Assembly: GCA_009760855.2 (NCBI GenBank)
Contig: WPIO01000023.1
Coordinates: forward strand, 3,538,501 to 3,602,500
Reading direction: 5' to 3'
Source: Cristatella mucedo
Taxonomy: Eukaryota; Bryozoa; Phylactolaemata; Cristatellidae
DNA length: 64,000 bases
A model generated the notes under the pieces. It did no database searches. It saw only the letters and a list, made by a program, of their open reading frames with translations, and was not told where the DNA came from. Shown here one piece after another: positions 55,979 through 64,000 of the stretch. The number at the start of each line of letters is the position of its first letter. Position 1 is the first letter of the stretch. The position numbers and the translations under genes were made by a program.

Positions 55979-58900
55979 GACTCTCTATCTCTGATCTTTC
56001 TATCCCTGTCTCTATTGGGTCTGTCTACGTCTCTTTCTTTCTCTAGCTTCATCTGTTCTCTCCAGCCTTTTCCCCAAATTAACCTCTCCTTCCCTATTCG
56101 TACTCCCTTTAGTACTATCACTCTTTTTTCCATTTTCGCTCCCGTATTTTTCTTTTTCTAAAAGAACCGACTAAAAGAGCCGTGATGGCACACTAGGTAA
56201 GGCGGTTGCTTTCATGACCTCGGTCCCGAGGTCGTGGGTTCGATTCCTGCGGTGGGCGATTCTTTATCGCCGCTGCAAGCGGTGGTGATAGCCGTAAAGG
56301 CTCTACTGTCGCTATACAAAAAGAAGCTGTTTAATCAGCTAGGATTTATTTATTTAAAGGAAACGACCGCCTTTGGAATGAGTCTCACGGGGGGGGGGAG
56401 AGTTGTTTTAGTTTTGCGCCAATATTGTTAAGGCTCCTTTCCGTCTGATGGCAAGCAATAACAGGAAGATTACAAATGCTACGGCTGTGCTGCACGGCTA
56501 CTTCTCAATGCACTGATTAGAGACTCTGCATTTTGTGGTTGTGTATCCAAAATAAATTATACTAAGAGCATCATATGAATATTTTCTATCAAGAACTAAG
56601 CCGAAAAATAGTTGATGTCAAACTCTTATAGAAAGTGCATCCGGCGTTTCAACCATTGGTATGCTAAGCAATTTGCTTTTTTTAAACCGTAACCATTAGT
56701 TCTTCACACTTGTCATTGCTGTTTAATGCAATCTAATTTATCTCCGTCAGTAACTCGAGAAAGTCACAAAGACTAAATAGTAGTTATACAGGTAATTTTT
56801 CTATACCACACTTAAGTCTAAGACGCTTCCAGTCCGCACTCGGTATCCAACAGACTTCATCTTATACAAAAAAAGAAGGCGATCAAAGGGGTCTGGAAGT
56901 AGTAGCTCAGAACGGCCGGAAAGGATGTGCCACAGTCGGCAGCAGGAGAATAGATGTCGTTGCATACGAAATGTGTGAAGTGAGTTCTACAGTCTAGGAC
57001 CTTCAGAGCAAAAGCCTCTGTCGCCAAAGGTCTTTATGCGTGGGCATAAATCTATCATGATTTATTTTATAATTTATTGTGGTGATTGGCCAGCTACTCA
57101 TAATGGTCGGTGCCTTGGAGTTTCGCCGCCATGTCTATTTATCATATCCAGATCTACGGTCGCAACGATTGGCCGATCGCTCTTTCAGCGGTCGCTGGCA
57201 TCGAGACCGCTAGGCACTAGAGGTACCAGTGTGCGACCAAAAAATACCAAATTTTAGCCATCAACTCGGGTATAGCGTACCGGTAGTCAATGGGTTCTGC
57301 CCACCAGTGCTGCCCCTGGTCAGCGTTCGCCAGATTATGATTGACACATCGAAGGGGCGCTGATGCAGCGTTTTTACGCCAAGCTGCCGCGGCAATTTCA
57401 TATTTATACGTTGCTCCTATGGCTATCCATGTTTCCAGAATTGACCTACTCTTGGCTAAAAAAAATTTCCTTGGAGACAGAAATATTAAATTCCAGAGCT
57501 GTTCCGGTGGCCTTGAGGTTAACGCCACAGTTTTTTGAAGCTCTTATTCGAATCCTGCAGATCGCAGGGATTTTCGCCGGTCAATTTACACTGCTCTATT
57601 GAAGCTAACCATCACCGACCAGTCCACAGTGCCAAAGTGACAATTGGGATAAGACGGCAACCTTAACGTGGTTCCAAAAAAGCCACTCTCAGATCGGTAC
57701 GATGCGTCCTCGTCTATAGATAGGGCTATAAGGATGACAATTACCACAAATTTTAAGTCTTACTTTGCCAGTCTTTGCCTAGGCTAGTTCCAGCAATTTT
57801 GAACACGGTGATCCAAAATGCGTCCTCAAAGCTGGCCTTGGCATTCAGAAAATGATGCTAGCCCAGCTGCTAAGAGCGAGTCTAGAGGCAGACAAGGCGG
57901 TTCGCTAAATAAACCCTCTCCGATGACGTCTTTACAGAGCCCAAGAAAGGACATGGCTAAGCACATCAAGGAGCAGCCGATAAAGCATCTAACCATGCTC
58001 GGCATTGCCGCTGGGACGTCGAAAAAGAAGATCGAAGCTCACTCGGTGACCTTAGACAAGCATCGTGATTTGATTGGTAACACGCTTTTAAAAAAAGGCT
58101 TTTCTCCGGAAATTTCTTTTCTATTTTTTGATTTTTACAATGCACTTGCGTTCAAAATGAATTCACATGACCTGTAATTTGATAAAAAAAAAAACGAGCA
58201 AGTCTTTTAAAAACCAAGGACGCCAATCCCAAGTCGGCTTTGAGCACCTCCTTTAGCAGCCGCATGCCATTCGCTTCTTATCATTCCGTTAAGAGTAAAG
58301 CGCTCGGCGTGCGCTCTCTCCCTGATTCGGACACGAATGACCAACATATGTCTATGTACTACATACATGTTTTGACGCCTTCCGGCTTTCTGGTGCCAGC
58401 CTCTCACTTTTTATTTCAAAACCAGACCCCTATGATTATTTTATATCACGACCATAAAGATTCTCCTGACTCCTGGTGCAAATAAATGTTTCGGCGACAC
58501 CTAGTATCCAATAATTCACCACTTAAGCAGTCAGCTACCGGCATCTGAACGCGCAATATCTCTGTATATTAAAAATTTTTGCTCAAAAAATATCTGTACA
58601 CTATTGAAATCCACAAAATCAAGGTCATGAAAGCTGATTTATCTCTGTGTAAATATCCTTCTCATTCAGCAGCTTGACGTTATAATAGACACTAGCTGTC
58701 AATAGCCGCCTTCATTTTCCTAATTTTAAGATAAGTCAACGAGAAGCGTCACAAGCTTTGAGAAACTGTACGGCGCCCAAATGATTTGGAAAATAGATGG
58801 GTATGCTCAGAAGTTTGAGGAAGCCAAGACGGGAAAGAAGCCGATTATATACAGTCCGCCGTTTCTAACCCATCGAAATGGTTACAGACTGATGTTGTCA

Positions 58901-60848
58901 GCCTGCCTGAATGGAGATGGAAAAGGTAAGTCTCAAATGAAATCCAGCCCATTTCAGGTGCTACTGATTTGATGCAATCTGTCAAAGCCGCTGTTCAGAT
59001 TCCATCTCTTTTTGCCTCTGCACTAGAATGTGCAAGGCTTTCAATTGTTTTAAATCCCTCGAAAGTAAAGTGAGATCTGGATTTCGCCTTCCGTATCGCC
59101 CGTCGCGGTTGCGACGCTCGAAACAGGTGGACATTTTTGATTAGCTTATTTTTTGTCGGTTCAAACAAGTCGTTTACATGCAAATCAATGCTAACATTGG
59201 CGGTCAGAATTTCTCTCGTGAAGGACAATGAATTCGGTTGAGTTAGTTTCTTTATTTCGGATGGCCTATCAACTTCCGTCGAGGCATATGTTCTCATCCG
59301 CAGCAGGAGCCAAAATTCTCTAACGAGGATTAAAACCCTCAATCCTTGTGTGATGTCCGCCACAGTGATGCTTAATTTCAAACCATCTATTCACAACCGA
59401 AAGTTTTGCCTAGACGGATAAGACCAGATGTTATCCCTAAAAGCAGCTTTATCCAATCATGCTAGTGACTGTGTGCACGTAAGTAGGTCCCGTATTCATT
59501 GACGGAATCCATGTGCAGGCACGGAAATGCTTAAAAGGGTACAAGCCTGGTTCTATCTTGCGGGATGTAAAATATCCCCTATTGCAATTAAAAAGCGCTT
59601 TTCTAAGCGGGTCCTTGGTAAAGAGCGTGAACTTTAAATAAATAGATGGCTCCTGTCAACCTACTTACAAAACAGCTTGCACATATTCTTACGATTTCAA
59701 GATTTTCTATCGATCATTGCAAAGGCACAATGGTAACAGACTTCGGGAAAAACAAATTACTGGACACGAATGCAATAAAAGTGATTTCTGATCGGCCTCC
59801 CAAGTTTCCGCGAACCTTATCGATTGAATTCGAAAGTAAACAATGTTGCTGATCCAATGATGGACCACTCGACCGCATTTAAATGATGAGAGTAAAGTGC
59901 CATGATTTTATATGGTTTAGATGTGTCGGAAAGACATTTTCAAACGAGAGGATGTGCTATTAAATTTTTTCAGTATGCTTTGATGAGGTAAATAAACTAG
60001 CCTTGAAAATTTTTTACACACATCCTCTAGTATAATATAATAATAATAAGCTTCTTTACGCTTAGACCAAAAATGGCAGTGGCGGACAAGTCATTTGTTT
60101 GTACATTTTCACACTGGTGGTTGATGGTTTAACAGGCCGTGCGGCTAATGGGTAAGGAAATGCACTACACCGTCTTTAAAGTTTAAGTAACCTGTGACAA
60201 TTGCTACTGAAAATGTTTACTTACGACCAGCAGCAGGAAATTCTGAAAGTTTGGTTGACCAATAGCAGCTGCTGCTGCATTTTCAGTCAATCGCGGGTAT
60301 TCAGATGATACAGGGATCTCCTCTGCCTGCCAGGCTAGCAACAGACTCAACTTGGGACTAATATTGAGAACTTTTTAAAAATCAGAAACCAGGCTCTTCC
60401 CAGCTTCATTCTCACATTCACTACGACCACGTGGCCTAAAAAATAGTGCAACCACATTCGGTCATTCAACCAGCCATCCTTACATTGTGTGCACGCGAAA
60501 CAGCTCAGACCCGATTGAATGATTTGAATGGACCCACAATGCAATGCCTCATGTATATTGCATTGTCGGTTCCTCAGAGTCTGGGAGCATGATCCAGGTC
60601 TCTGGAGGAGAAATTTTAAAAATAGCCTATCTGCTGAAAATCTATAAATGCGATGCTTTTGTTTAGTACACCAGTCGTAACCACTGAATTTACTGACTGC
60701 CAGCAAATTATATAACAGTTTAAATAACCCACTTGTTCCTTACAGCATTTGCTCCGTCCTCGTGAATTGTCCTTTGTGTGCTTATTCGTGCCGACACTGC
60801 ACATGTTCTCACTAACCACTTGCCATGCTTTTTTCAACATAAATTTGC

Positions 60849-60908
<60 letters not shown>

Positions 60909-61705
60909 TGCCTAGAAAGAGCAACCTATCAGTAACCACTGGTAATAACTGTTCCTACGAGCAAGAAACCATTTGCTTGAAACTTCCACTTATATCACAT
61001 CACGGATCTTTTACTGTCATGTCTGCTATTGGATACCCCTTCGCCGACAGTTTGTTCTTCCTCACTGTTCTAGTCGCGGATTCCAAAATCTACGCCTGGC
61101 CCATGTATTTAGGCTCTGCTTGTAGTGCAGCCACGAAGTTATTATTAAATATAGCATTGATCATTTTAGTTAGTTGGCATCAATTAGATTGCTACACTTA
61201 AAAGCACTTGCAGACTTTACGAGCTGTGTCCAAAAATAATTGTTGGATTGATAAAATGCACAGCTTTCGATGGCCTCATTAGATTCGTCTGAAAACTACT
61301 CTAGCTGCCAAGTGGTGTGATGCTTGTTGCGAGTGCGTGGTTCTAGGATAAGTTGGGCCAGCCATTATCTTTTTAGTCAAGGACAGATCTATGTCTCTCT
61401 ACATATGCGTCTGCAAAGGTGACTTCGACGCACTTCTATTCTGGCCATTCAATCACCGGGTGACTTTTACGTTGATCGACCAATGTCAGGATCCCGAAGC
61501 AAGAAAGAATGTGACCTATTCAGTAAAGCCTAATACAAGCAAGGAGAACAAGCAGTTCTTGGGACGACCAGCAGGCGATAAGAACGCTAGCTTCGGAGCG
61601 CAGAAGTTCTGCGACCTGATAATGCTCAAGACTCTTGATTACATCCGTGAAGACACGATGTTTATTAAAGTTGTGGTGGACGTTGACGACATGACAGTTG
61701 TTTGA
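49064..61705 (+). CDS. TRAF family protein (RING, TRAF zinc fingers, MATH), complete 8-exon gene
   Basis: Exons: 49064-49290, 51620-51668, 55082-55186, 55286-55525, 55622-55699, 57938-58076, 58731-58925, 61377-61705. They join in frame to 453 residues ending at TGA 61703-61705; all introns are GT-AG with matching phases. Residues 46-84 form the RING (CALC, then ECGHRCCLTC, then CPLD), split by the 49-nt exon 2. Residues about 111-260 hold a series of TRAF-type C/H zinc fingers (CCNHAAGCKWKG, AHNDECPF, CQRKCGATF, CEYCREVVPADEMMPH, CPNEC, CPFTECGCEYR). A short linker leads to the MATH/TRAF-C domain from about residue 295 (MIWKIDGYAQKFEEAKTGKK, IYSPPFLTHRNGY, LNGDGK, FDALLFWPFNHRVTFTLIDQ). TRAFs are trimeric cytoplasmic adaptors, and RING members are E3 ubiquitin ligases downstream of TNFR/IL-1R/Toll-type receptors. 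The lack of a long coiled coil makes the subtype unclear. The start at 49064 follows ggggag; an upstream in-frame extension is open but looks like CpG-rich leader. Confidence 0.93.
49541..49680 (+). mobile_element. SINE-A in TRAF intron 1
   Basis: B box gggttcgagtcctttagcag, then caaccctttactgcccactg and a diverged tail. The A box is weak. Confidence 0.7.
49780..49940 (+). mobile_element. SINE-A in TRAF intron 1, second copy
   Basis: agcccagggagttaggtgct, B box gcaggttcgattcctgcagt, gggcgatcctttattgccca and the tail gacgctgttaaatcagctaa. Well preserved. Confidence 0.85.
51020..51390. mobile_element. Opposed LINE-A fragments in TRAF intron 1
   Basis: 51020-51220 is forward and decayed (cctttagagaccgtgcctgc near its end). 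51221-51390 is a reverse, better-preserved 3' end with its (ATA)n tail, acttgataaagcgccctccg and ggcgctttacatttgctgca. The younger copy breaks the older one within its ORF end. Confidence 0.8.
52216..52345 (+). mobile_element. SINE-B in TRAF intron 2
   Basis: Head cccggcttggcccagcggta, aggtgctcgcctttaacgac, B box gttgtctgctcgagccctga and a diverged tail (gaagattaagttcgcttgca). Confidence 0.8.
52423..53947 (+). repeat. Left arm of a 1.5-kb inverted repeat in TRAF intron 2
   Basis: This arm is the reverse complement of 55787-57375 with few differences. Inside it lie, in order, a degenerate outer part, a forward LINE-B 3' end (52738-53060), a reverse SINE-A (53425-53603) and a GA-rich tract with a run of GA units near 53808. 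The 198-base frame at 53349-53546 is the exact inverse of 56234-56431. The GA tract is much shorter here than the matching CT run in the other arm. Confidence 0.93.
53425..53603 (-). mobile_element. SINE-A inside the left arm
   Basis: Reverse SINE-A with an intact B box (gtgggttcgattcctgcggt on the minus strand). It mirrors the right-arm copy, so the SINE was present before the inverted duplication arose. Confidence 0.9.
53948..55081. other. Loop sequence before TRAF exon 3
   Basis: Part of TRAF intron 2 lying between the inverted arms. It has C-rich tracts at about 53947 and 54050, a CpG-rich block 54110-54560 whose overlapping open frames (194 codons at 54129-54713) look compositional, and a TC-rich tract 54615-54700. 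A CpG-rich block here could be an internal promoter, but no transcript evidence is available. Confidence 0.4.
55912..55976. repeat. (CT)n microsatellite
   Basis: About 32 uninterrupted CT units. The equivalent tract in the left arm has fewer than ten, so it has changed length since the arms were duplicated. Confidence 0.95.
56178..56356 (+). mobile_element. SINE-A, best-preserved copy
   Basis: Head agccgtgatggcacactagg, taaggcggttgctttcatga, B box gtgggttcgattcctgcggt, gggcgattctttatcgccgc, tail gaagctgtttaatcagctag and a short attt repeat. Used here as the family reference. Confidence 0.92.
57376..57937. other. TRAF intron 5, remainder
   Basis: Mostly unrecognised. 57505-57570 has a SINE-A-like A box (ggtggccttgaggttaacg) and B box (attcgaatcctgcagatcgc), probably an old SINE-A. 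Confidence 0.4.
58926..61376. other. TRAF intron 7
   Basis: A 2.45-kb intron. Apart from the LINE-A fragment at 60743-60925 and an AT-rich patch near 60035 it shows nothing recognisable. Reverse-strand open frames at 58995-59381 and 60347-60706 have no domain signature. Confidence 0.4.
60743..60925 (+). mobile_element. LINE-A 3' UTR fragment carrying a (GT)n tract
   Basis: LINE-A 3' UTR landmarks (gtgcttattcgtgccgacac, then tctcactaaccacttgccat) precede a (GT)n run at 60855-60906, followed by agtgcctagaaagagcaacc, the start of the terminal module. The final tail is missing. Confidence 0.7.
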
Positions 61706-61769
61706 CGAGAGAACGCTCGGCCGATTTTTTGACTGGTACTCGCACAGGGAGCTCCCAGGCTGTTTCATC

Positions 61770-61883
61770 AATAAATTGTGGGATTTTTTCAAGCTCGTGG
61801 CACAAGATATTCTCGGAATCTTCAGCTCGAATTCAGCCAGCTGACGGAAAGTAAGACGATGCACTAGTGTGGCTCGGAATAAA
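61770..61883 (+). promoter_or_regulatory. Candidate polyadenylation signals of the TRAF gene
   Basis: AATAAA occurs at 61770-61775 and again at 61878-61883, 65 and 173 nt after the stop codon. Either could serve. Confidence 0.55.
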
Positions 61884-62435
61884 ATGCGATAAGACGGACA
61901 TACGGCATACCTAAACGAGATCAGAAACGTACATGGCGAAATAGTCCTCCGCCGTCAAGTGCCGAAGCCGCCACTCTATCGTAGCTGCAAAACGTGTTTT
62001 AGGGTGCCAATTGATCGTTCTCTCGTTGTTAAGCACTTGTAATAGAAAAATGTTAATAATCGATCATTTTTGGTCTGGTTTTGGTCCGTTACTGTGCAGC
62101 GTTCACGCTACCGTGTCCATTGTAAATGATGCATACCCCCAGGCCAGTCGCTCTCGCTCAGATCTGGAAGACAGCGTGCAGGGTGTCTTCGAAGTTTTGC
62201 CCGTGCACTGAAAGTTAGCTTAAAACGAACATTGCGGACTTTTTCAGCTTATCCCCTTGTAACTTACTTGGACCTGCTCTATGGAAGCAGCTGCTTCTAG
62301 CTTTCTCGCAGTAGTACCAATGCTTTCAGATACCTTGACCGGCAGAACAAATTGAAAAAACTCGGATCAAATATTCTCCAGCGATTGTAATATTGCCAAA
62401 TGTTACCAGTCTGCAAATCTGACCACAAGATATTA
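61884..62435. other. Intergenic stretch after the TRAF gene
   Basis: No gene or repeat recognised. A short open frame at 62011-62211 has no domain signature. Confidence 0.4.
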
Positions 62436-62600
62436 AAATTGTATTAGCTGACTTAACAGCCTCATTTTATAGCCGCAAAAGAGCTTTAACGGCTTTCACC
62501 ACTTGCAGTTGCCCATGAAGGATCGCTAACTGCAGGATTCGAACCCACAACCTCGGTTGTGAAGAGCAAGTACCTTACCTTCTGGGCTACCATGACTCAT
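62436..62600 (-). mobile_element. SINE-A copy
   Basis: Reverse SINE-A. The tail (tagctgacttaacagcctca) is followed by gatcgctaactgcaggattc, the inverse B box ggattcgaacccacaacc and the head near 62590. Confidence 0.85.
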
Positions 62601-62786
62601 TCAGCCATCATTTGCGTCTCCTTCAGTATCAAAAATCAGGTTATTCAAAACTCTAAAGACCTTTTACGTTGATGCTATGCGTAAGGAGTGTCTTCCTTGC
62701 CCCTTCTGCATGATCCTTTGTCTAATCTGTCCCCATTCGTGGAATGCACCAAAACGACAACAGCCGACATTCTGCACAAATGTGAT

Positions 62787-62856
62787 TCTCTTGATAAGCT
62801 ACGTTACTACGTTCTCGCTCATCTCTTGATAAGCTACGTTACTACGTTCTCGCTCA
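62787..62856. repeat. 35-bp tandem duplication
   Basis: A segment starting tctcttgataagctacgtta is present twice in direct succession, with identical or nearly identical units. It lies upstream of the recognisable RT fragment. Confidence 0.9.
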
Positions 62857-63059
62857 GATGATCAAAATTGTATTTAGGACTTCTAAGGGCAAGCTAAGGC
62901 AGGCGTGCGAATGAACAAATGAACAAGACTCACTATCAACCGGCATTCGACGACTATTATAGGTTTTTCCGATGTATCCTCGCTAAGGCCCAAGTCTAGC
63001 TTCTAAAAAGAAACATTGGAACTGCAGATTCACAATGCAAAAACGCTTGATCTCAACTA

Positions 63060-64000
63060 TTAACTTTCTGTATGATCGCTAGCAGGTGAGCACCTTACCA
63101 AGTGATCCTTGTGGCGATCTAACAGATCGTCTCTCTGGCTTCTTTGCCAACAAGATAGATAAGATCGTAGAGTCAATCGCCGAAGGTAATGTCCCAGCTG
63201 GACTCCTCCCCCTCACTTCCTTGCTTTACCCTAATCGCAGACTTCACACCTGCCACTGATGACCTCATCTCGCAAGATCATCTCCCGAGTCTAAGAGGAC
63301 TACTAGCCCGCTAGACCCATACCCAATTGCTCTCATGAGATACGTCTAATTACTGCTGTCCTCCATAACTAGCATATAAATGTCCTTAACTGTAGCCTAG
63401 AACGCAAGACTAGACCAGTAGTACTTCAGCAACTTCTGCCCAGTCTCCTATTACCGCTCCTATCGATGGCAGTAGAATAACAGTGGCAGAAAAGCTGAAG
63501 TCCTACATAACACATCAAACCTAGCAATTAAGCTCCAGTCGACTCTAGTGGTAATCACTACAGAGTCTACACTGCTGAGTGACAGAAATTCCTTCAAACA
63601 TTTGTGACGAATTCCTGACAGAAAAACTCACAAATGCTTACCTACGTAGTTTCGCTGGTTCTATCTGCAGCGTTTGAGCTATCACCTCGTCTCGGCATAG
63701 TTGGCACTGCACTACAATGTTTCAAAACCCAGTGTAAAATTTCGGAGCGCTGATTTAAATGGGCATCGTTTATTCGGGTAGCCTTTTAAAGTATGGAGTA
63801 CCCCAGCGATCAGTGCTCGGTCCACTTCTTTTCACAATGAGTACCCCAGCGATCGGTGCTCGGTCCACTTCTTTTCACAATGTTCGCTCTACCTCATCCT
63901 GATGTAATCGCCAAGCTCAACTTGGACTTTGATTTTTAAGCAGACGCCGCAGAGCTGTACCTGAGCATTGATCCTTCTCTGTCGACTCATATGTCGAAGT
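63060..64000 (+). mobile_element. Decayed LINE reverse-transcriptase copy running off the window
   Basis: The forward sequence translates in pieces to an endonuclease-RT linker (LTDRLSGFFANKIDKIVESI near 63100-63175), then a region with SAAFELSPRLGIVGTAL-type RT motif A sequence near 63665-63710. Near 63785-63830 follows a KYGVPQRSVLGPLLF block, then DVIAKLNLDFDF and a mutated YADD-equivalent near 63940. Stops, frameshifts and a 43-bp duplication (63796-63881) make it a dead copy. It resembles LINE-A/LINE-B and may begin as far upstream as about 62620. Confidence 0.75.
63796..63881. repeat. 43-bp tandem duplication in the LINE RT
   Basis: gagtaccccagcgatcagtg begins one unit at 63796 and the near-identical gagtaccccagcgatcggtg begins the next at 63839. 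The unit length is not a multiple of three, so the duplication shifts the RT frame. Confidence 0.93.

Larger units (their letters stand above)
55787..57375 (-). repeat. Right arm of the 1.5-kb inverted repeat in TRAF intron 5
   Basis: Inverse of 52423-53947: ggcaccgaacgtctgttgta at the inner edge and gcgctgatgcagcgttttta at the outer edge. It carries a forward SINE-A (56178-56356) and a reverse LINE-B 3' end (about 56722-57045). The (CT)n run at 55912-55976 and a short extra segment near 57297-57325 explain its greater length. Confidence 0.93.

Noticed and set aside
56178-56356. tRNA gene
   Set aside because: A and B boxes are present, but many dispersed copies share a long non-tRNA tail and no complete cloverleaf is seen. 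This is a tRNA-derived SINE.
58995-59381. 128-codon reverse frame in TRAF intron 7
   Set aside because: No domain, no splice partners, and antisense to the TRAF transcript.

Overview
The window looks like nuclear DNA of an invertebrate animal. It holds genes with many spliceosomal GT-AG introns, animal domain families (a RING/TRAF zinc-finger/MATH protein, a SNF5 domain, a thrombospondin type-1 repeat), and a dense background of LINEs, tRNA-derived SINEs, one solo LTR and microsatellites. The phylum cannot be fixed from the sequence. A sponge or another early-branching or marine invertebrate would fit, but that is a guess. Nothing suggests a prokaryote, virus or plasmid.

Layout. (1) Positions 312-1766 are the last two coding exons of a glycoside-hydrolase gene (GH63/MGH1-like six-hairpin family) whose body lies left of the window. 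(2) Positions 1767-13472 are mostly repeats: a LINE split by a second LINE (6181-9283), several LINE tails, SINEs, and one orphan thrombospondin-type-1 exon (12402-12581) carrying an in-frame stop. (3) Positions 13473-39122 hold a complete paralogue of the first gene. It has 15 coding exons on the + strand and encodes 931 residues with consistent splice phases throughout. Its 8-kb intron 13 contains, on the opposite strand, four exons of a SNF5/SMARCB1-like domain (33364-35442) and a pogo-like transposase remnant. (4) Positions 39123-48400 are repeat-rich: a LINE with a 344-codon open reverse-transcriptase segment (41930-43525), a 16-bp minisatellite, and a solo LTR with target-site duplication (43946-44226). 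(5) Positions 49064-61705 hold a complete TRAF-family gene with 8 coding exons and 453 residues. It sits behind a GC/CpG-rich promoter stretch, and exons 3-5 lie in the loop of a 1.5-kb inverted repeat. (6) Positions 61884-64000 hold a SINE and a decayed LINE reverse-transcriptase copy.

Repeat names used here are local. LINE-A is a CR1/L2-like LINE whose 3' end contains the motif gcgcctagaaagagatt and closes with an (ATT)n tail. LINE-B is a second, related LINE ending in tandem ttaca units. SINE-A is a tRNA-derived SINE with a gtgggttcgattcctgc B box. SINE-B is a tRNA-derived SINE whose tail resembles the LINE-A 3' end.

The genes do not form a pathway. The glycoside hydrolases are a tandem enzyme pair, and TRAF proteins are cytoplasmic adaptors or ubiquitin ligases of innate-immune-type signalling. 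I found no convincing new multi-gene system. The most notable items are the intron-rich glycoside-hydrolase tandem pair, the antisense SNF5 fragment, the TSP1 exon with a stop, and the inverted repeat around the TRAF zinc-finger exons. All exon boundaries were read by eye from reading frame and splice consensus.
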